Below are positions 8,330 through 15,884 of a stretch of DNA of 64,000 nucleotides, in pieces. The position numbers and the translations under genes were made by a program. The DNA is taken from NCBI RefSeq assembly GCF_900218015.1, contig NZ_UFQQ01000013.1:105381-169380 (forward strand), written 5' to 3'. Every line of letters starts with the position of its first letter. Position 1 is the stretch's first letter. The notes under the pieces were generated by a model that saw nothing but the letters and a program-made list of their open reading frames with translations, searched no databases and was not told the DNA's origin. This stretch comes from Rhodopseudomonas pentothenatexigens (GTDB lineage: Bacteria; Pseudomonadota; Alphaproteobacteria; Rhizobiales; Xanthobacteraceae).

Positions 8330-8944
8330 ATGGCATCCCAGCACTTCGAGATGTGGGAAAACCGCTTCGGCGGCGAGGACTATCTGTTCGGCACGGCGCC
8401 GAATGCGTTCCTGGCGTCATGCCGCGAATTGCTGCCGAAGCAGGGACGGGCGCTGGCGATCGCCGACGGCGAGGGACGCAACGGGGTATTTCTCGCCGAA
8501 TGCGGGCTGTCGGTGCTGTCGGTGGACTTCTCGCCGACCGCCCAGGCCAAGGCGCACAAGCTGGCGGCGGCGCGCGGCGTGACGATCGAGACCCGGACCG
8601 CGGACCTGCTGAGTTGGCAGTGGCCGGACGGCTTCGACGTAATCGTCGGCATCTTCTTCCAGTTCGTCGAATCGGAGCAGCGCCCGGCGGTGTTCCAGAA
8701 CATCCGCGACGCGCTGAAGCCCGGTGGGCTGCTGCTGATCCAAGGCTATCGGCCGAAGCAACTGGTCTACAAGACCGGCGGCCCGAGCTGTGCCGAGAAC
8801 CTGTACACCCGCGAATTGCTGGAGGACGCGTTCGGAGATTTCGACAACCTCAGCATTCGCGAGCACGACAGCGAAGTCGCCGAAGGCGCCGCTCACGCCG
8901 GACTATCTGCGCTGATCGATTTGATCGGGTGGAAGCCGAAATAG
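8330..8944 (+). CDS. Class I SAM-dependent methyltransferase (TehB-like)
   Basis: A 204-residue Rossmann-fold methyltransferase with motif I around IADGEGRNGVFLAECG, acidic ribose-binding region LSVDFSP and motif IV near FDVIVGIFFQF. Size and spacing fit the TehB/thiopurine-type small-molecule methyltransferases, which are often linked to metalloid or sulfur detoxification. The start ATG 8330 follows a purine-rich stretch. It converges with the ArsC-like gene, leaving 9 bases between their stops. The substrate is not evident. Confidence 0.85.
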   Translation: MASQHFEMWENRFGGEDYLFGTAPNAFLASCRELLPKQGRALAIADGEGRNGVFLAECGLSVLSVDFSPTAQAKAHKLAAARGVTIETRTADLLSWQWPDGFDVIVGIFFQFVESEQRPAVFQNIRDALKPGGLLLIQGYRPKQLVYKTGGPSCAENLYTRELLEDAFGDFDNLSIREHDSEVAEGAAHAGLSALIDLIGWKPK

Positions 8945-8953
8945 CCGGAGGTT

Positions 8954-9349
8954 TCAGTCGTCCATCGCGCAGCCGTCGAATACGCGCGGGGCTCCGGTCC
9001 GCAGTCCGAGCCAGGCGTCGACGACGGCCTGATCGAAGCCGACCTCGCAGCGGTCGCCCGATTGCATCAGCGGGCGGCGGATCAGCAGCGGATCGTCGAT
9101 CATCAGATCGAGCGCTGCGTCCTCGCTGAGCGCGGCGAAGTCGATCGCGCCCGCCTTCACTTTCGGTGACGACTGATTGAACCACTGCGCGAGCGGCTTG
9201 TCGCCGAAGAACGGCCGCAGCGTCTCCCGCGTCCACGGCTCGGCGAGCAGGTTGCGGACCTCCAGCTGGTGGCCCGAAGCGGCGAGCAGCGCCTTCTGCC
9301 GCGCGTTGCCGACGCAGCCGGGCTTCTCATAGAACACGACGTTGGCCAT
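8954..9349 (-). CDS. Nitrogenase-associated ArsC/Spx-like protein
   Basis: A 131-residue thioredoxin-fold protein of the ArsC/Spx family with a single N-terminal cysteine in YEKPGCVGNARQK, and FFGDKPLAQWFN and DPLLIRRPLM motifs typical of the nitrogenase-associated subgroup. Its start overlaps the DUF2478 stop in TGATG, so the two are translationally coupled. The operon has a sigma54 promoter and a NifA-type site upstream, which supports expression during nitrogen fixation. Biochemical role is unknown; a redox or metallocluster accessory function is a guess. Confidence 0.85.
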   Translation of the reverse strand: MANVVFYEKPGCVGNARQKALLAASGHQLEVRNLLAEPWTRETLRPFFGDKPLAQWFNQSSPKVKAGAIDFAALSEDAALDLMIDDPLLIRRPLMQSGDRCEVGFDQAVVDAWLGLRTGAPRVFDGCAMDD

Positions 9350-9954
9350 CACCGCGTCTCCTTCAGCAGATCGTCTTCCACAGCCAGTCGTCGTCGCTGC
9401 CATTGCCCATCGCGGGGGGGCAACAGCCGCGGCGCAGTGACGGCCCACCAGGCTTCGATCGCCTCACGGTGGCACGGCAGCATCGCGCCTTCGTCGCCGA
9501 TAAACGCGCGCCAGGCGTCGGCGCATTTCTCCGGCACCGCGGTCAGCAGCGGCCGGCCGGCCACGATCGCTTCGGCAAATTCGTTGCGCAGCCCGTGGCC
9601 GGTCGCTTCCTGCTTGGAGAATTTGTTGATCACCACCAGCGCGGCGCCGTTCGCCACCGCCCGCGTCACCGCCTGCGCGGAGGCCGCCAGGCCGCTGGCG
9701 TCGAGCTTGCACGATCCCGCGCCGCTGCCGAGTGTCTGCGAAATTCCGATCGCCTCGCCCGTCATCAGATCGATCAGCTGCATGTCGATCTTCTTGCCGG
9801 CGGCGTCCTTGACGTTTCGCTGCACGATGCCGCCGAGCCGGTCTCCGGCCGCGATCCGCCCGAACGCGAAATCCGCCAGCAAGGTGTCGACGTCGTCCTC
9901 GGCGCGATAGACGATCGCCGCGATCCGCGGAGCCTCGACGCTGCTGTACGTCAT
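9349..9954 (-). CDS. DUF2478 protein (NTPase-like), first gene of a NifA/sigma54-type operon
   Basis: A 201-residue protein of the DUF2478 family, recognised by IAAIVYRAEDDVD at the N-terminus and NKFSKQEATGHGLRNEF in the second half. Family members are often found near molybdenum transport and nif genes. I see no classical Walker A. GGAG lies ahead of ATG 9954, about 25 bases below the predicted sigma54 start. The gene is divergent from modD, a molybdenum-related gene, and coupled to the nitrogenase-associated protein. A role in molybdenum or cofactor handling is inferred from neighbours only. Confidence 0.85.
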   Translation of the reverse strand: MTYSSVEAPRIAAIVYRAEDDVDTLLADFAFGRIAAGDRLGGIVQRNVKDAAGKKIDMQLIDLMTGEAIGISQTLGSGAGSCKLDASGLAASAQAVTRAVANGAALVVINKFSKQEATGHGLRNEFAEAIVAGRPLLTAVPEKCADAWRAFIGDEGAMLPCHREAIEAWWAVTAPRLLPPRDGQWQRRRLAVEDDLLKETR

Positions 9955-9989
9955 CTTTGCACTCTCCGATCGGTGCCTCGTGTTGAGTT

Positions 9990-10005
9990 AGCAAGCGCCG
10001 TGCCG
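9990..10005 (-). promoter_or_regulatory. Sigma54 promoter of the DUF2478-nitrogenase-associated operon
   Basis: Read on the minus strand, CGGCACGGCGCTTGCT matches TGGCACG-N4-TTGCW at every defined position but the first. GG (10004-10003) and GC (9992-9991) have the required spacing. The predicted start is near 9979, about 25 bases ahead of the DUF2478 ATG. Confidence 0.8.
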
Positions 10006-10099
10006 GTTCACGATTCCCGCTCGCATCGGCTAGGCGGTTGATTCTTTGAACGTTTCGCTGCGCGTCACGGCCCGCGAGGGTTCGTCGCAAACCTGACGG

Positions 10100-10123
10100 C
10101 GTTGTATAGTCATAGACATAACG
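10100..10123. promoter_or_regulatory. NifA upstream activator site (TGT-N4-T-N5-ACA), also Mo-box-like
   Basis: TGT at 10103, T at 10110 and ACA at 10116 fit TGT-N4-T-N5-ACA exactly. The site is centred about 130 bp above the predicted sigma54 start, the normal range. It is embedded in a wider inverted repeat, CGTTGTATA and GACATAACG with 6 bases between, which also resembles a ModE Mo-box half-site CGTTATATA. Either or both could act, and it faces modD on the other side. Confidence 0.72.
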
Positions 10124-10196
10124 GTGGGAAATGGGGATGTTGCGTCGGACCCCCCGCGCATCCCGAGCGCTAACCGCCACACCGAGGACCTGCTCT

Positions 10197-11039
10197 ATGC
10201 CTGCCGCCACCCTTGCCGAACTGGAGCGCCTGCTCGACGACGATGTGCCTTGCGGCGATCTGACCACCGAGGCGCTGGGCATCGGCGCTGCGCCCGGCGT
10301 GATGCAATTCGCCGCCCGCGACCCGATGGTGCTGGCGCTCGCCGAAGACGCCGCCGCGATCATCCGGCTGTGCGGATGCGAGGTCGAACTGGCCGCCTCG
10401 TCGGGCAGCCGGCTGGCGGCGGGCGCGCCGATCCTGACCGCTCATGGCAGCGCCTCCGGACTGCTGCGCAGCTGGAAGGTGGCGCAGACGCTGATCGAGA
10501 TCTGGTCCGGCGTCGCCACCGCGGCGCGCGACATCGTCGATGCGGCGCGCGCGGTGTCGCCGACCATCGCGGTGGCCTGCACCCGTAAGAACTCGCCGGG
10601 CACCAAGCGGTTCGCGGTCGCCGCCGTGAAAGCCGGTGGCGCCACCATGCACCGGCTCGGCCTGTCCGAGACCGTCCTTGTGTTCGGCGAGCACCGCGGC
10701 TTTCTCGACGAGCCGTTGGCGGGCACGGTGGCGCGGCTGCGTGCCACGCTGCCCGAGAAGAAGCTGATCACCGAAGTGTCGTCGGTCGACGCCGCACTCG
10801 CCGCGACCGAAGCCGGCTTCGATGTGCTGCAGCTCGAGAAGTTCGCCCCCGCCGACGTCGCGACGCTGGTGCAGCAACTCGCTGCGCGGCCGGCTCGCCC
10901 GGTGATCGCGGTGGCCGGCGGCGTCAACGCCGGCAACGCGGCAGCCTACGCAGAGGCCGGCGCACAGGTGCTCGTCACCTCGGCGCCATACACCGCCAAG
11001 CCGCGCGACGTGCAGGTGCGGATCACGCCGGCGAAGTAA
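10197..11039 (+). CDS. modD: ModD-like protein (quinolinate phosphoribosyltransferase fold)
   Basis: A 280-residue protein of the ModD family, homologous to NadC. Recognisable are DDVPCGDLTTEALGIG near the N-terminus, ACTRKNSPGTKRFAV in the phosphoribosyltransferase core and the IAVAGGVNAGN phosphate-binding loop near the C-terminus. ModD genes accompany molybdate transport genes, but their reaction is not established. I chose ATG 10197 with GAGGA upstream; an earlier in-frame ATG at 10131 would place the start only 8 bases from the regulatory palindrome. No modABC genes are present here. Confidence 0.85.
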   Translation: MPAATLAELERLLDDDVPCGDLTTEALGIGAAPGVMQFAARDPMVLALAEDAAAIIRLCGCEVELAASSGSRLAAGAPILTAHGSASGLLRSWKVAQTLIEIWSGVATAARDIVDAARAVSPTIAVACTRKNSPGTKRFAVAAVKAGGATMHRLGLSETVLVFGEHRGFLDEPLAGTVARLRATLPEKKLITEVSSVDAALAATEAGFDVLQLEKFAPADVATLVQQLAARPARPVIAVAGGVNAGNAAAYAEAGAQVLVTSAPYTAKPRDVQVRITPAK

Positions 11040-11082
11040 TAATTAGCTGCAGGGTCGCGCCGTTCCACAGGCGAGGCGCGCT

Positions 11083-11236
11083 CCCTCTCCCGCTTGCGGG
11101 AGAGGGCTGGGGCGAGGGCCTCCCGGGCAGTGAGTTGCCACTCGCGGAGAGGGGTGCCTTCACCCGCCGCGCTTCGCGCGTCGACCTCTCCCGCAAGCGG
11201 GAGAGGTTGCGCTGCCGCCGGGGCGAGGGTGTGCTA
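11083..11236. repeat. REP-like palindromic cluster
   Basis: Two or more units with CTCTCCCGC-TT-GCGGGAGAG hairpins in opposite orientation (near 11090 and 11190) occupy the gap between the convergent modD and acyl-CoA ligase genes. They share sequence style with the cluster at 2205. No gene is seen here. Confidence 0.75.
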
Positions 11237-11291
11237 ACTCCACGCATGACGGTCCCTATTTACGCGACGCCTTGCTTTTTGGCTTCGTGGA

Positions 11292-12926
11292 CTACGTCCC
11301 GCTGTAACTCGCCGCCCGGTCCGCGATCGTCTCGCGCAGCACCGTCTTCTGGATCTTGCCGTTGGCGTTGCGCGGCAGCGGGTCGGTGCGGATGATGATG
11401 CTTTCCGGCACCTTGTAGTCCGACATCCGTGCCGCGCACCAGTCGGCGACGTCGCGCTCGCTTAAGCTGGCATCTGCGCTGGTCACCACGATGGCGTTGA
11501 CGCGTTCGCCGAGCACCGGGTCGGGCGTGCCGATGATCGCGGTCTCGACCACGCCGTCGAGGCCGCAGATCACATTCTCGACCTCGGCCGAGAAGATCTT
11601 GAAGCCGCCGCGGTTGATCATGTCCTTCTTGCGGTCGAACACCCGGACGAAGCCGTCCTTGTCGATCGAGCCGATGTCGCCGCTGCGCCAATAGCCGTTC
11701 ACAAATTCCCTGGCGTTGGCGTCGGGCCGCTGCCAATAGCGCGGCACCACCATCGGGCCGGAGATCAGCAATTCGCCGGGGTCGCCGGGGGCGACCTCGT
11801 TGTCGTACGCGTCGAGCACGCGCACATGCGAGTAAGGAACCACTTGGCCGACGCTGTCCATGTGATCGCGCCAGTAGGCCTGCGGCATGATCGTGGTCGG
11901 CGAGGTGGTCTCGGTCGCCCCGTATGCGTTGCGGAGTTGCAGGTTCGGCAGCCGCTTCGCCAGCATCTCGATGGTCGGCACCGGCATCGGCGCGCCGCCG
12001 AAGCAGCCGATCCGCCACGCCGACAGATCGTGCTTGTCGAAGCCGGGATGCATCACTGCCAGCGTGTAGATCGCCGGCACCAGGATCGACCAGGTGATCT
12101 TCTCCCGGCTCGCCAGCGCGAGGAAGTCCGCGGTCTTGAACGCCTGCCGCATCAGCACCACGCAGCCGCCGGCCGCGATCGTCGCGTAGGATACGCCGAC
12201 GAGCCCGGTCACATGCGACAGCGGCACCGCGACCAGCCCGCGGTCGTGCTCAGTCAGCTCGTGAGCGCGGGCGAACGCGTAGGACGAATGCAGGATGCTG
12301 AGATGGGTCAGCTCGGCGCCCTTGGGCTTGCCGGTGGTGCCCGAGGTGTAGAGGATCACCGCGGTGTCGTCTTCGTGCATCGCCGCGAGCGATGCGGCCG
12401 CCGGATCGCCAGCGAGCAGATCCTCGAACGGCCGCGCGCCATCGGCCGGGCCGTGCGCCGCGAAGCGATGCGCGAGCTGCGGCACCTCGGCGGCTGCCGG
12501 GATCTCGCCCGCCAGCTCGGCCTCGAACACCACCACCTTGGCGCCGCTGTTGTTCAGCAGGAATTCCAGCTCGGCGCGGCGCTGCCGGATGCCGATCGGC
12601 ACCACCAGGACGCCGAGCCGATTGCAGGCGAGCGTCACCGCCAGGAACTCCCAGCAATTGCCGAGGAACAGCGCGACCCGGTCGCCTTTGCCGATGCCCA
12701 GCGCGGTCAGCGAGGCCGCGATGCTGCGGACCAGGCGATCGAGCTCACGATAGCTGAGCGCACGGTCGTCGACGATTGCCGGACGGTCGCCGAACCGCGC
12801 GACCAGATCATCGAACATCGCAGCCAGATGGACGGGGCGCTCGGAGAAGCACAACATCGACCGGCCGTCGTAGTGAGTTTCGCGGCGCAGCGCGCCGCCG
12901 ATGCCGGCCTCGGGCCAGAACCTCAT
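11292..12926 (-). CDS. Acyl-CoA synthetase / AMP-dependent ligase
   Basis: A 544-residue ANL-superfamily ligase. The phosphate-binding loop ILYTSGTTGKPKGAELTH lies near the middle, followed by NAYGATETT (A5), YWRSGDIG and the C-terminal catalytic lysine in PRNANGKIQKT. It should adenylate a carboxylic acid and form its CoA thioester in the cytoplasm. Substrate is uncertain; neighbours (LigAB, P450, PobR-like regulator) make an aromatic or phenylpropanoid acid as likely as a fatty acid. The start MRFWPEAG at 12926 has a GAGGAAA Shine-Dalgarno. Palindromes at 13067 and 13086 lie upstream. Confidence 0.88.
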   Translation of the reverse strand: MRFWPEAGIGGALRRETHYDGRSMLCFSERPVHLAAMFDDLVARFGDRPAIVDDRALSYRELDRLVRSIAASLTALGIGKGDRVALFLGNCWEFLAVTLACNRLGVLVVPIGIRQRRAELEFLLNNSGAKVVVFEAELAGEIPAAAEVPQLAHRFAAHGPADGARPFEDLLAGDPAAASLAAMHEDDTAVILYTSGTTGKPKGAELTHLSILHSSYAFARAHELTEHDRGLVAVPLSHVTGLVGVSYATIAAGGCVVLMRQAFKTADFLALASREKITWSILVPAIYTLAVMHPGFDKHDLSAWRIGCFGGAPMPVPTIEMLAKRLPNLQLRNAYGATETTSPTTIMPQAYWRDHMDSVGQVVPYSHVRVLDAYDNEVAPGDPGELLISGPMVVPRYWQRPDANAREFVNGYWRSGDIGSIDKDGFVRVFDRKKDMINRGGFKIFSAEVENVICGLDGVVETAIIGTPDPVLGERVNAIVVTSADASLSERDVADWCAARMSDYKVPESIIIRTDPLPRNANGKIQKTVLRETIADRAASYSGT

Positions 12927-13065
12927 GGGTGTTTCCTCGTTGATCGTGGGGACGTCGCGGTTGCGATCCGCGATCGTCCGGCGGCTGTTCTCAGCGCCGC
13001 GGTAATTATATCCCGTTGATGTCGTCGACCGCCAGTCGGCGAGGGAACTGCCGGCAGGCAACGAT

Positions 13066-13105
13066 TTGACTCGAGTCAGCGACGCGCTGACATCGTCGCG
13101 TCAGC
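13066..13105. promoter_or_regulatory. Tandem TGAC/GTCA palindromes in a divergent promoter region
   Basis: TGACTCGAGTCA (13067-13078) is a perfect 12-bp palindrome. A second inverted repeat, GCTGAC-N8-GTCAGC (13086-13105), follows. The four TGAC half-sites lie between the acyl-CoA ligase and the zinc-ribbon gene and may be operators. With its preceding T the first also resembles a FixK half (TTGA-N6-TCAG). Confidence 0.45.
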
Positions 13106-13169
13106 ATCGCAGCCTAGACTCAAGCCGCGACGGCGGGAACCGCCGCTGACGAATACCAGGGAAGAAGCG

Positions 13170-13376
13170 ATGAGATTGTCCGACGTGGAATGTGAGTGTG
13201 GCGCACTCTACCGCTGCGCCGAATCCGAAACGCTCGAAGGTGAGCCAGGCAATCTGCAGTGCGCCAGTTGCGGCCGGATCGTGGAGGCTTGGCAGACCCG
13301 CAACAGGCGCGTGTATCGCTGCATGCTGACGCCGGATCGCAGCTATCCGGTGGTGACGCCGCCGCCGGCGCCGTAA
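13170..13376 (+). CDS. Small zinc-ribbon-like protein
   Basis: A 68-residue protein with paired cysteines CECG near the N-terminus and CASCG near residue 30, plus a further pair of isolated Cys, suggesting a small metal-binding ribbon. It has AGGGAAGAAGCG ahead of the ATG and a normal high-GC codon pattern, so it is likely real. No function is recognised. It is divergent from the acyl-CoA ligase gene and just upstream of the Nudix gene. Confidence 0.75.
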   Translation: MRLSDVECECGALYRCAESETLEGEPGNLQCASCGRIVEAWQTRNRRVYRCMLTPDRSYPVVTPPPAP

Positions 13377-13494
13377 TCCGGCTCCCGGCGCAGTCCGGGT
13401 GAATTCTGAGGCGACGTGGCTCGGCGCGTCTCGCTTGACGCCTGCCCGATCCTATATTGTGGAGGTTGATTTCCCCACGACGAAGGGCGGTAGA

Positions 13495-14118
13495 TTGCGA
13501 ACTCCGGTGCTGGCAGCAGGCGGAATTGTTTTGCGGCGCGGCAATGAACCGCTGTTTGCGGTCGTCAGAATGCGCAAGCGCAATGATTGGGTGTTGCCCA
13601 AGGGCAAACTCGACCACGGCGAGACGCCGCGCGTGGCCGCCGAGCGCGAGGTGCTCGAAGAAACTGGCCACGTCGTCGCGGTGCATGAGTTCATCGGCAC
13701 CCTGGTTTACGACTCCGGCGGCCGCTCCAAGGTGGTGCATTTCTGGCGGATGGAAGCGGAGGCGGAGCAGACGCTGCCGCTGATGAAGGACATCCGCGCG
13801 GTCGATTGGCTGCGGCTCGACGAGGCGATCGCGCGGCTGTCGCGCGGCTATGAGCAAGCCTTCCTGACGCAGGTGGGACCACTGGTGCTGGAAGCGGCCG
13901 GGCACGTCGCGTTCGGGGGCACGGCTGCGACGGCGCCGGCGCCGCATCCTCCGCGCTGTCCCACCAGCCCGCTGCCGACCGAGGGCGAGACCGTCACCGA
14001 CCTCGCCGAGGCGCCGTCGCTGGCGCTGGAGCTGCCCTCCGAGGTGCTCGAAACCGAGCCGCCGCTGTCGATGCTGCAGCGGTTGCGGCGATGGCTGCGC
14101 GGCGCACCGCGCTCCTGA
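13495..14118 (+). CDS. Nudix hydrolase
   Basis: The Nudix box is complete: GKLDHGE followed by TPRVAAEREVLEETGH, giving the G-x5-E-x7-RE-x2-EE-x-G pattern for Mg-dependent hydrolysis of a nucleoside diphosphate linked to X. The core is followed by a proline-rich tail of about 70 residues of unknown role. Start choice is unsure. GTG 13399 or 13459 are possible, but a TATATT -10-like element at 13453 and AAGGGCGG before TTG 13495, giving LRTPVLAAGGIV, favour the TTG (207 residues). Substrate unknown. Confidence 0.85.
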   Translation: MRTPVLAAGGIVLRRGNEPLFAVVRMRKRNDWVLPKGKLDHGETPRVAAEREVLEETGHVVAVHEFIGTLVYDSGGRSKVVHFWRMEAEAEQTLPLMKDIRAVDWLRLDEAIARLSRGYEQAFLTQVGPLVLEAAGHVAFGGTAATAPAPHPPRCPTSPLPTEGETVTDLAEAPSLALELPSEVLETEPPLSMLQRLRRWLRGAPRS

Positions 14119-14144
14119 CCGCCTTCCGCCGAGCGGATCGCGGC

Positions 14145-14163
14145 TGTCAGGAGTTTCCTGACA
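14145..14163. promoter_or_regulatory. Perfect 19-bp palindrome TGTCAGGA-gtt-TCCTGACA
   Basis: Eight-bp arms with a 3-base centre lie 27 bp after the Nudix stop and immediately before the FixK-like box of ligA. It could be an operator of the ligAB promoter or a terminator hairpin for the Nudix gene; there is no U-tract, which favours an operator. Confidence 0.45.
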
Positions 14164-14164
14164 T

Positions 14165-14205
14165 TTGATTCAAGTCAATCAAGCGCTCCTGCCGCCGCCT
14201 ATCGT
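14165..14205 (+). promoter_or_regulatory. FixK/FNR-like box and -10 element of ligAB
   Basis: TTGATTCAAGTCAA (14165-14178) fits TTGA-N6-TCAA and differs from TTGAT-N4-ATCAA by one base. TATCGT at 14200-14205 sits 21 bases downstream, the geometry of a class II FNR/FixK-activated promoter. The predicted start is near 14213, 45 bases before ligA. A longer TTGATT-N6-AATCAA repeat overlaps it. Confidence 0.5.
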
Positions 14206-14257
14206 TCGCGAAATTTGGCCGCAAGGCCGTAGGCAGGAAACGTCATCAGGGGATGCC

Positions 14258-14632
14258 ATGAGTGAGGCATTGGCGGCTGGCGCCGGACGCGCCAAGCGCG
14301 AGATTTTCGGGACGCCGATCTTCGGGCCCGAAGCGGCGCAGAAGGGCTACGCTCTCAACAAGATGTGCTTCTCGTTCAACGACGCCGGCGCGCGCGCCGA
14401 GTTCGTCGAGGACGAGGCTGCATACTGCGCGCGCTACGGGCTCACCGCGGCGCAGACCGAAGCGATCCTCGAGCGCGATCTGCTCAAGCTGCTCGACGAG
14501 GGCGGCAACGCCTACTACCTCGCCAAATTCGCCGGCATCCTCGGCCTCAACATGCAGGACATCGGCGCGCTGCAGACCGGGATGACGGTCGAGCAGTTCA
14601 AGGCGAAACTTCTGGCGGCGCGGGACAATTGA
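14258..14632 (+). CDS. ligA: Protocatechuate 4,5-dioxygenase alpha subunit (LigA-like)
   Basis: A 124-residue small subunit of a class III extradiol dioxygenase. It shows the LigA motifs YALNKMCFSFNDAGARAEF and LLDEGGNAYYLAKFAGILG (each about 19 residues). The alpha subunit closes over the active site of LigB. ATG 14258 has GGGGAT upstream. The ligB gene follows after 15 bases, giving a two-gene operon. A FixK-like promoter is predicted upstream, which is notable for an oxygen-consuming enzyme. Confidence 0.93.
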   Translation: MSEALAAGAGRAKREIFGTPIFGPEAAQKGYALNKMCFSFNDAGARAEFVEDEAAYCARYGLTAAQTEAILERDLLKLLDEGGNAYYLAKFAGILGLNMQDIGALQTGMTVEQFKAKLLAARDN

Positions 14633-14647
14633 GCGGGGGGACCTGAC

Positions 14648-15505
14648 ATGGCGACGATCATCGGCGGCCTCGCCGCATCTCACGTCCCGGCGATCGGCGG
14701 GGCGATGGCCAAGGGCCTGCAGAAGGATCCGTACTGGGCGCCGTTCTTCGACGGCTTCGAGGCGCCGTGCCGCTGGCTCGAGGCGGCCAAGCCCGATGCC
14801 GCGGTGGTGATCTACAACGATCACGGGCTCAATTTCTTCCTCGACAAGATGCCGACCTTCGCGGTCGGCGCCGCGCCTGAGTATCGCAACGACGACGAAG
14901 GCTGGGGCATCCCTGTGATGGCGCCGTTCAAGGGCGACACCAAACTGTCGTGGCACATCATCGAGACGCTGGTGGAATCCGAATTCGACCCCGTCACCTG
15001 TCAGGAGATGCTGGTCGACCACGCCTACAGCCTGCCGATGGAGCTGTTCCTGCGTGGCCGCGCGCACGACATTCCGACCGTGCCGGTGGTGGTGAACACC
15101 GTGCAGCATCCGCTGCCGTCGCTGCGGCGCTGCTTCAAGCTCGGCCAGGCGATCGGCCGCGCGATCGAGAGCTATCCGGAAGATCTGAAAGTGGTGGTGA
15201 TCGGCACCGGCGGGCTGTCGCATCAGCTCGAAGGCCAGCGTGCCGGTTTCATCAACACCGCGTTCGACCGCCGCTGCATGGACGCGATGACCGGCGACAT
15301 CGAGAGCCTGCTCGGCATCGACCCGCACGAACTGGTCGAGCTCGCCGGCAGCCAGGGCGTCGAGGTGATGAACTGGGTCGCGATGCGCGGCGCGCTGCTC
15401 GGCGACGTCCACGAGCTGCACCGTAACTATCATTTGCCGATCTCCAACACCGCGTCGGGCATCATGCTGATCGAGAACCGGCCGAGGCTGGCGCAGGCGG
15501 CGTAG
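14648..15505 (+). CDS. ligB: Protocatechuate 4,5-dioxygenase beta subunit (LigB-like)
   Basis: A 285-residue catalytic subunit of an Fe(II) class III extradiol ring-cleavage dioxygenase. The iron ligands and base of LigB are recognisable: His12 (AASHVPAIGG), His59 (YNDHGLNFF), Glu239 (GVEVMNW) and catalytic His192 (GTGGLSHQL). It should open protocatechuate or a close catechol (for example gallate) next to a hydroxyl using O2. No ligC, ligI, ligJ or ligK for the rest of the 4,5-pathway is in the window, so the product must be handled elsewhere. Confidence 0.92.
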   Translation: MATIIGGLAASHVPAIGGAMAKGLQKDPYWAPFFDGFEAPCRWLEAAKPDAAVVIYNDHGLNFFLDKMPTFAVGAAPEYRNDDEGWGIPVMAPFKGDTKLSWHIIETLVESEFDPVTCQEMLVDHAYSLPMELFLRGRAHDIPTVPVVVNTVQHPLPSLRRCFKLGQAIGRAIESYPEDLKVVVIGTGGLSHQLEGQRAGFINTAFDRRCMDAMTGDIESLLGIDPHELVELAGSQGVEVMNWVAMRGALLGDVHELHRNYHLPISNTASGIMLIENRPRLAQAA

Positions 15506-15531
15506 GGCCTTTGTGCGTCCGAGGCCTTAGT

Positions 15532-15672
15532 CCCTCATGGTGAGGAGCCGCGGCGAAGCCCGTAGGGCGAAGCCGGGGCGTCTCGAACCACGAGGCCGAT
15601 GCGCTGCTACGCGTGTGCTCGGAGCCCATCCTTCGAGACGCCCCGGCTTCGCCGGGGCTCCTCAGGATGAGG
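15532..15672. repeat. Long imperfect inverted repeat (intergenic)
   Basis: Arms containing TGAGGAGCC...GGGGCGTCTCGAA and TTCGAGACGCCCC...GGCTCCTCA face each other over about 140 bp in the 379-bp gap after ligB. This is a typical dispersed intergenic repeat of the Bradyrhizobium/Rhodopseudomonas group. No gene is seen in the gap. Confidence 0.7.
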
Positions 15673-15736
15673 TTGGTGCAGGTGGCGACTACAGTGCGAA
15701 GTGATGTTGGGCCGCGGCGCCGCTACACAAAAATCG

Positions 15737-15824
15737 TCATGCCCGGGCTCGACCCGGGCATCCACGAATTCACGCAAGGCGGTGGTTATGGCCGTGGATG
15801 GCCGGGTCAAGCCCGGCCATGACG
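15737..15824. repeat. Palindromic repeat (GCCCGGGCTCGACCCGGGC type)
   Basis: Two hairpin units, CATGCCCGGGCTC...CCCGGGCATC and GATGGCCGGGTCAAGCCCGGCCATG, sit between ligB and the AraC-type gene. The second unit recurs nearly unchanged at about 39272. Confidence 0.7.
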
Positions 15825-15884
15825 GAGTGTGAGAGGAAGCGTCGGAGGCTCACTACTCAAGCCTGTAGCTCACCGCCTCGTCGT

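Noticed and set aside
13435..13458. TTGACG and TATATT as a sigma70 promoter for the Nudix gene
   Set aside because: The hexamers are only 12 bases apart, too close for a normal -35/-10 pair; only the -10-like part was used in start choice.
14165..14182. TTGATT-N6-AATCAA read as a canonical FNR site
   Set aside because: Spacing between TTGAT and ATCAA is 8, not 4; the inner TTGA-N6-TCAA reading is the better FixK match and is the one reported.
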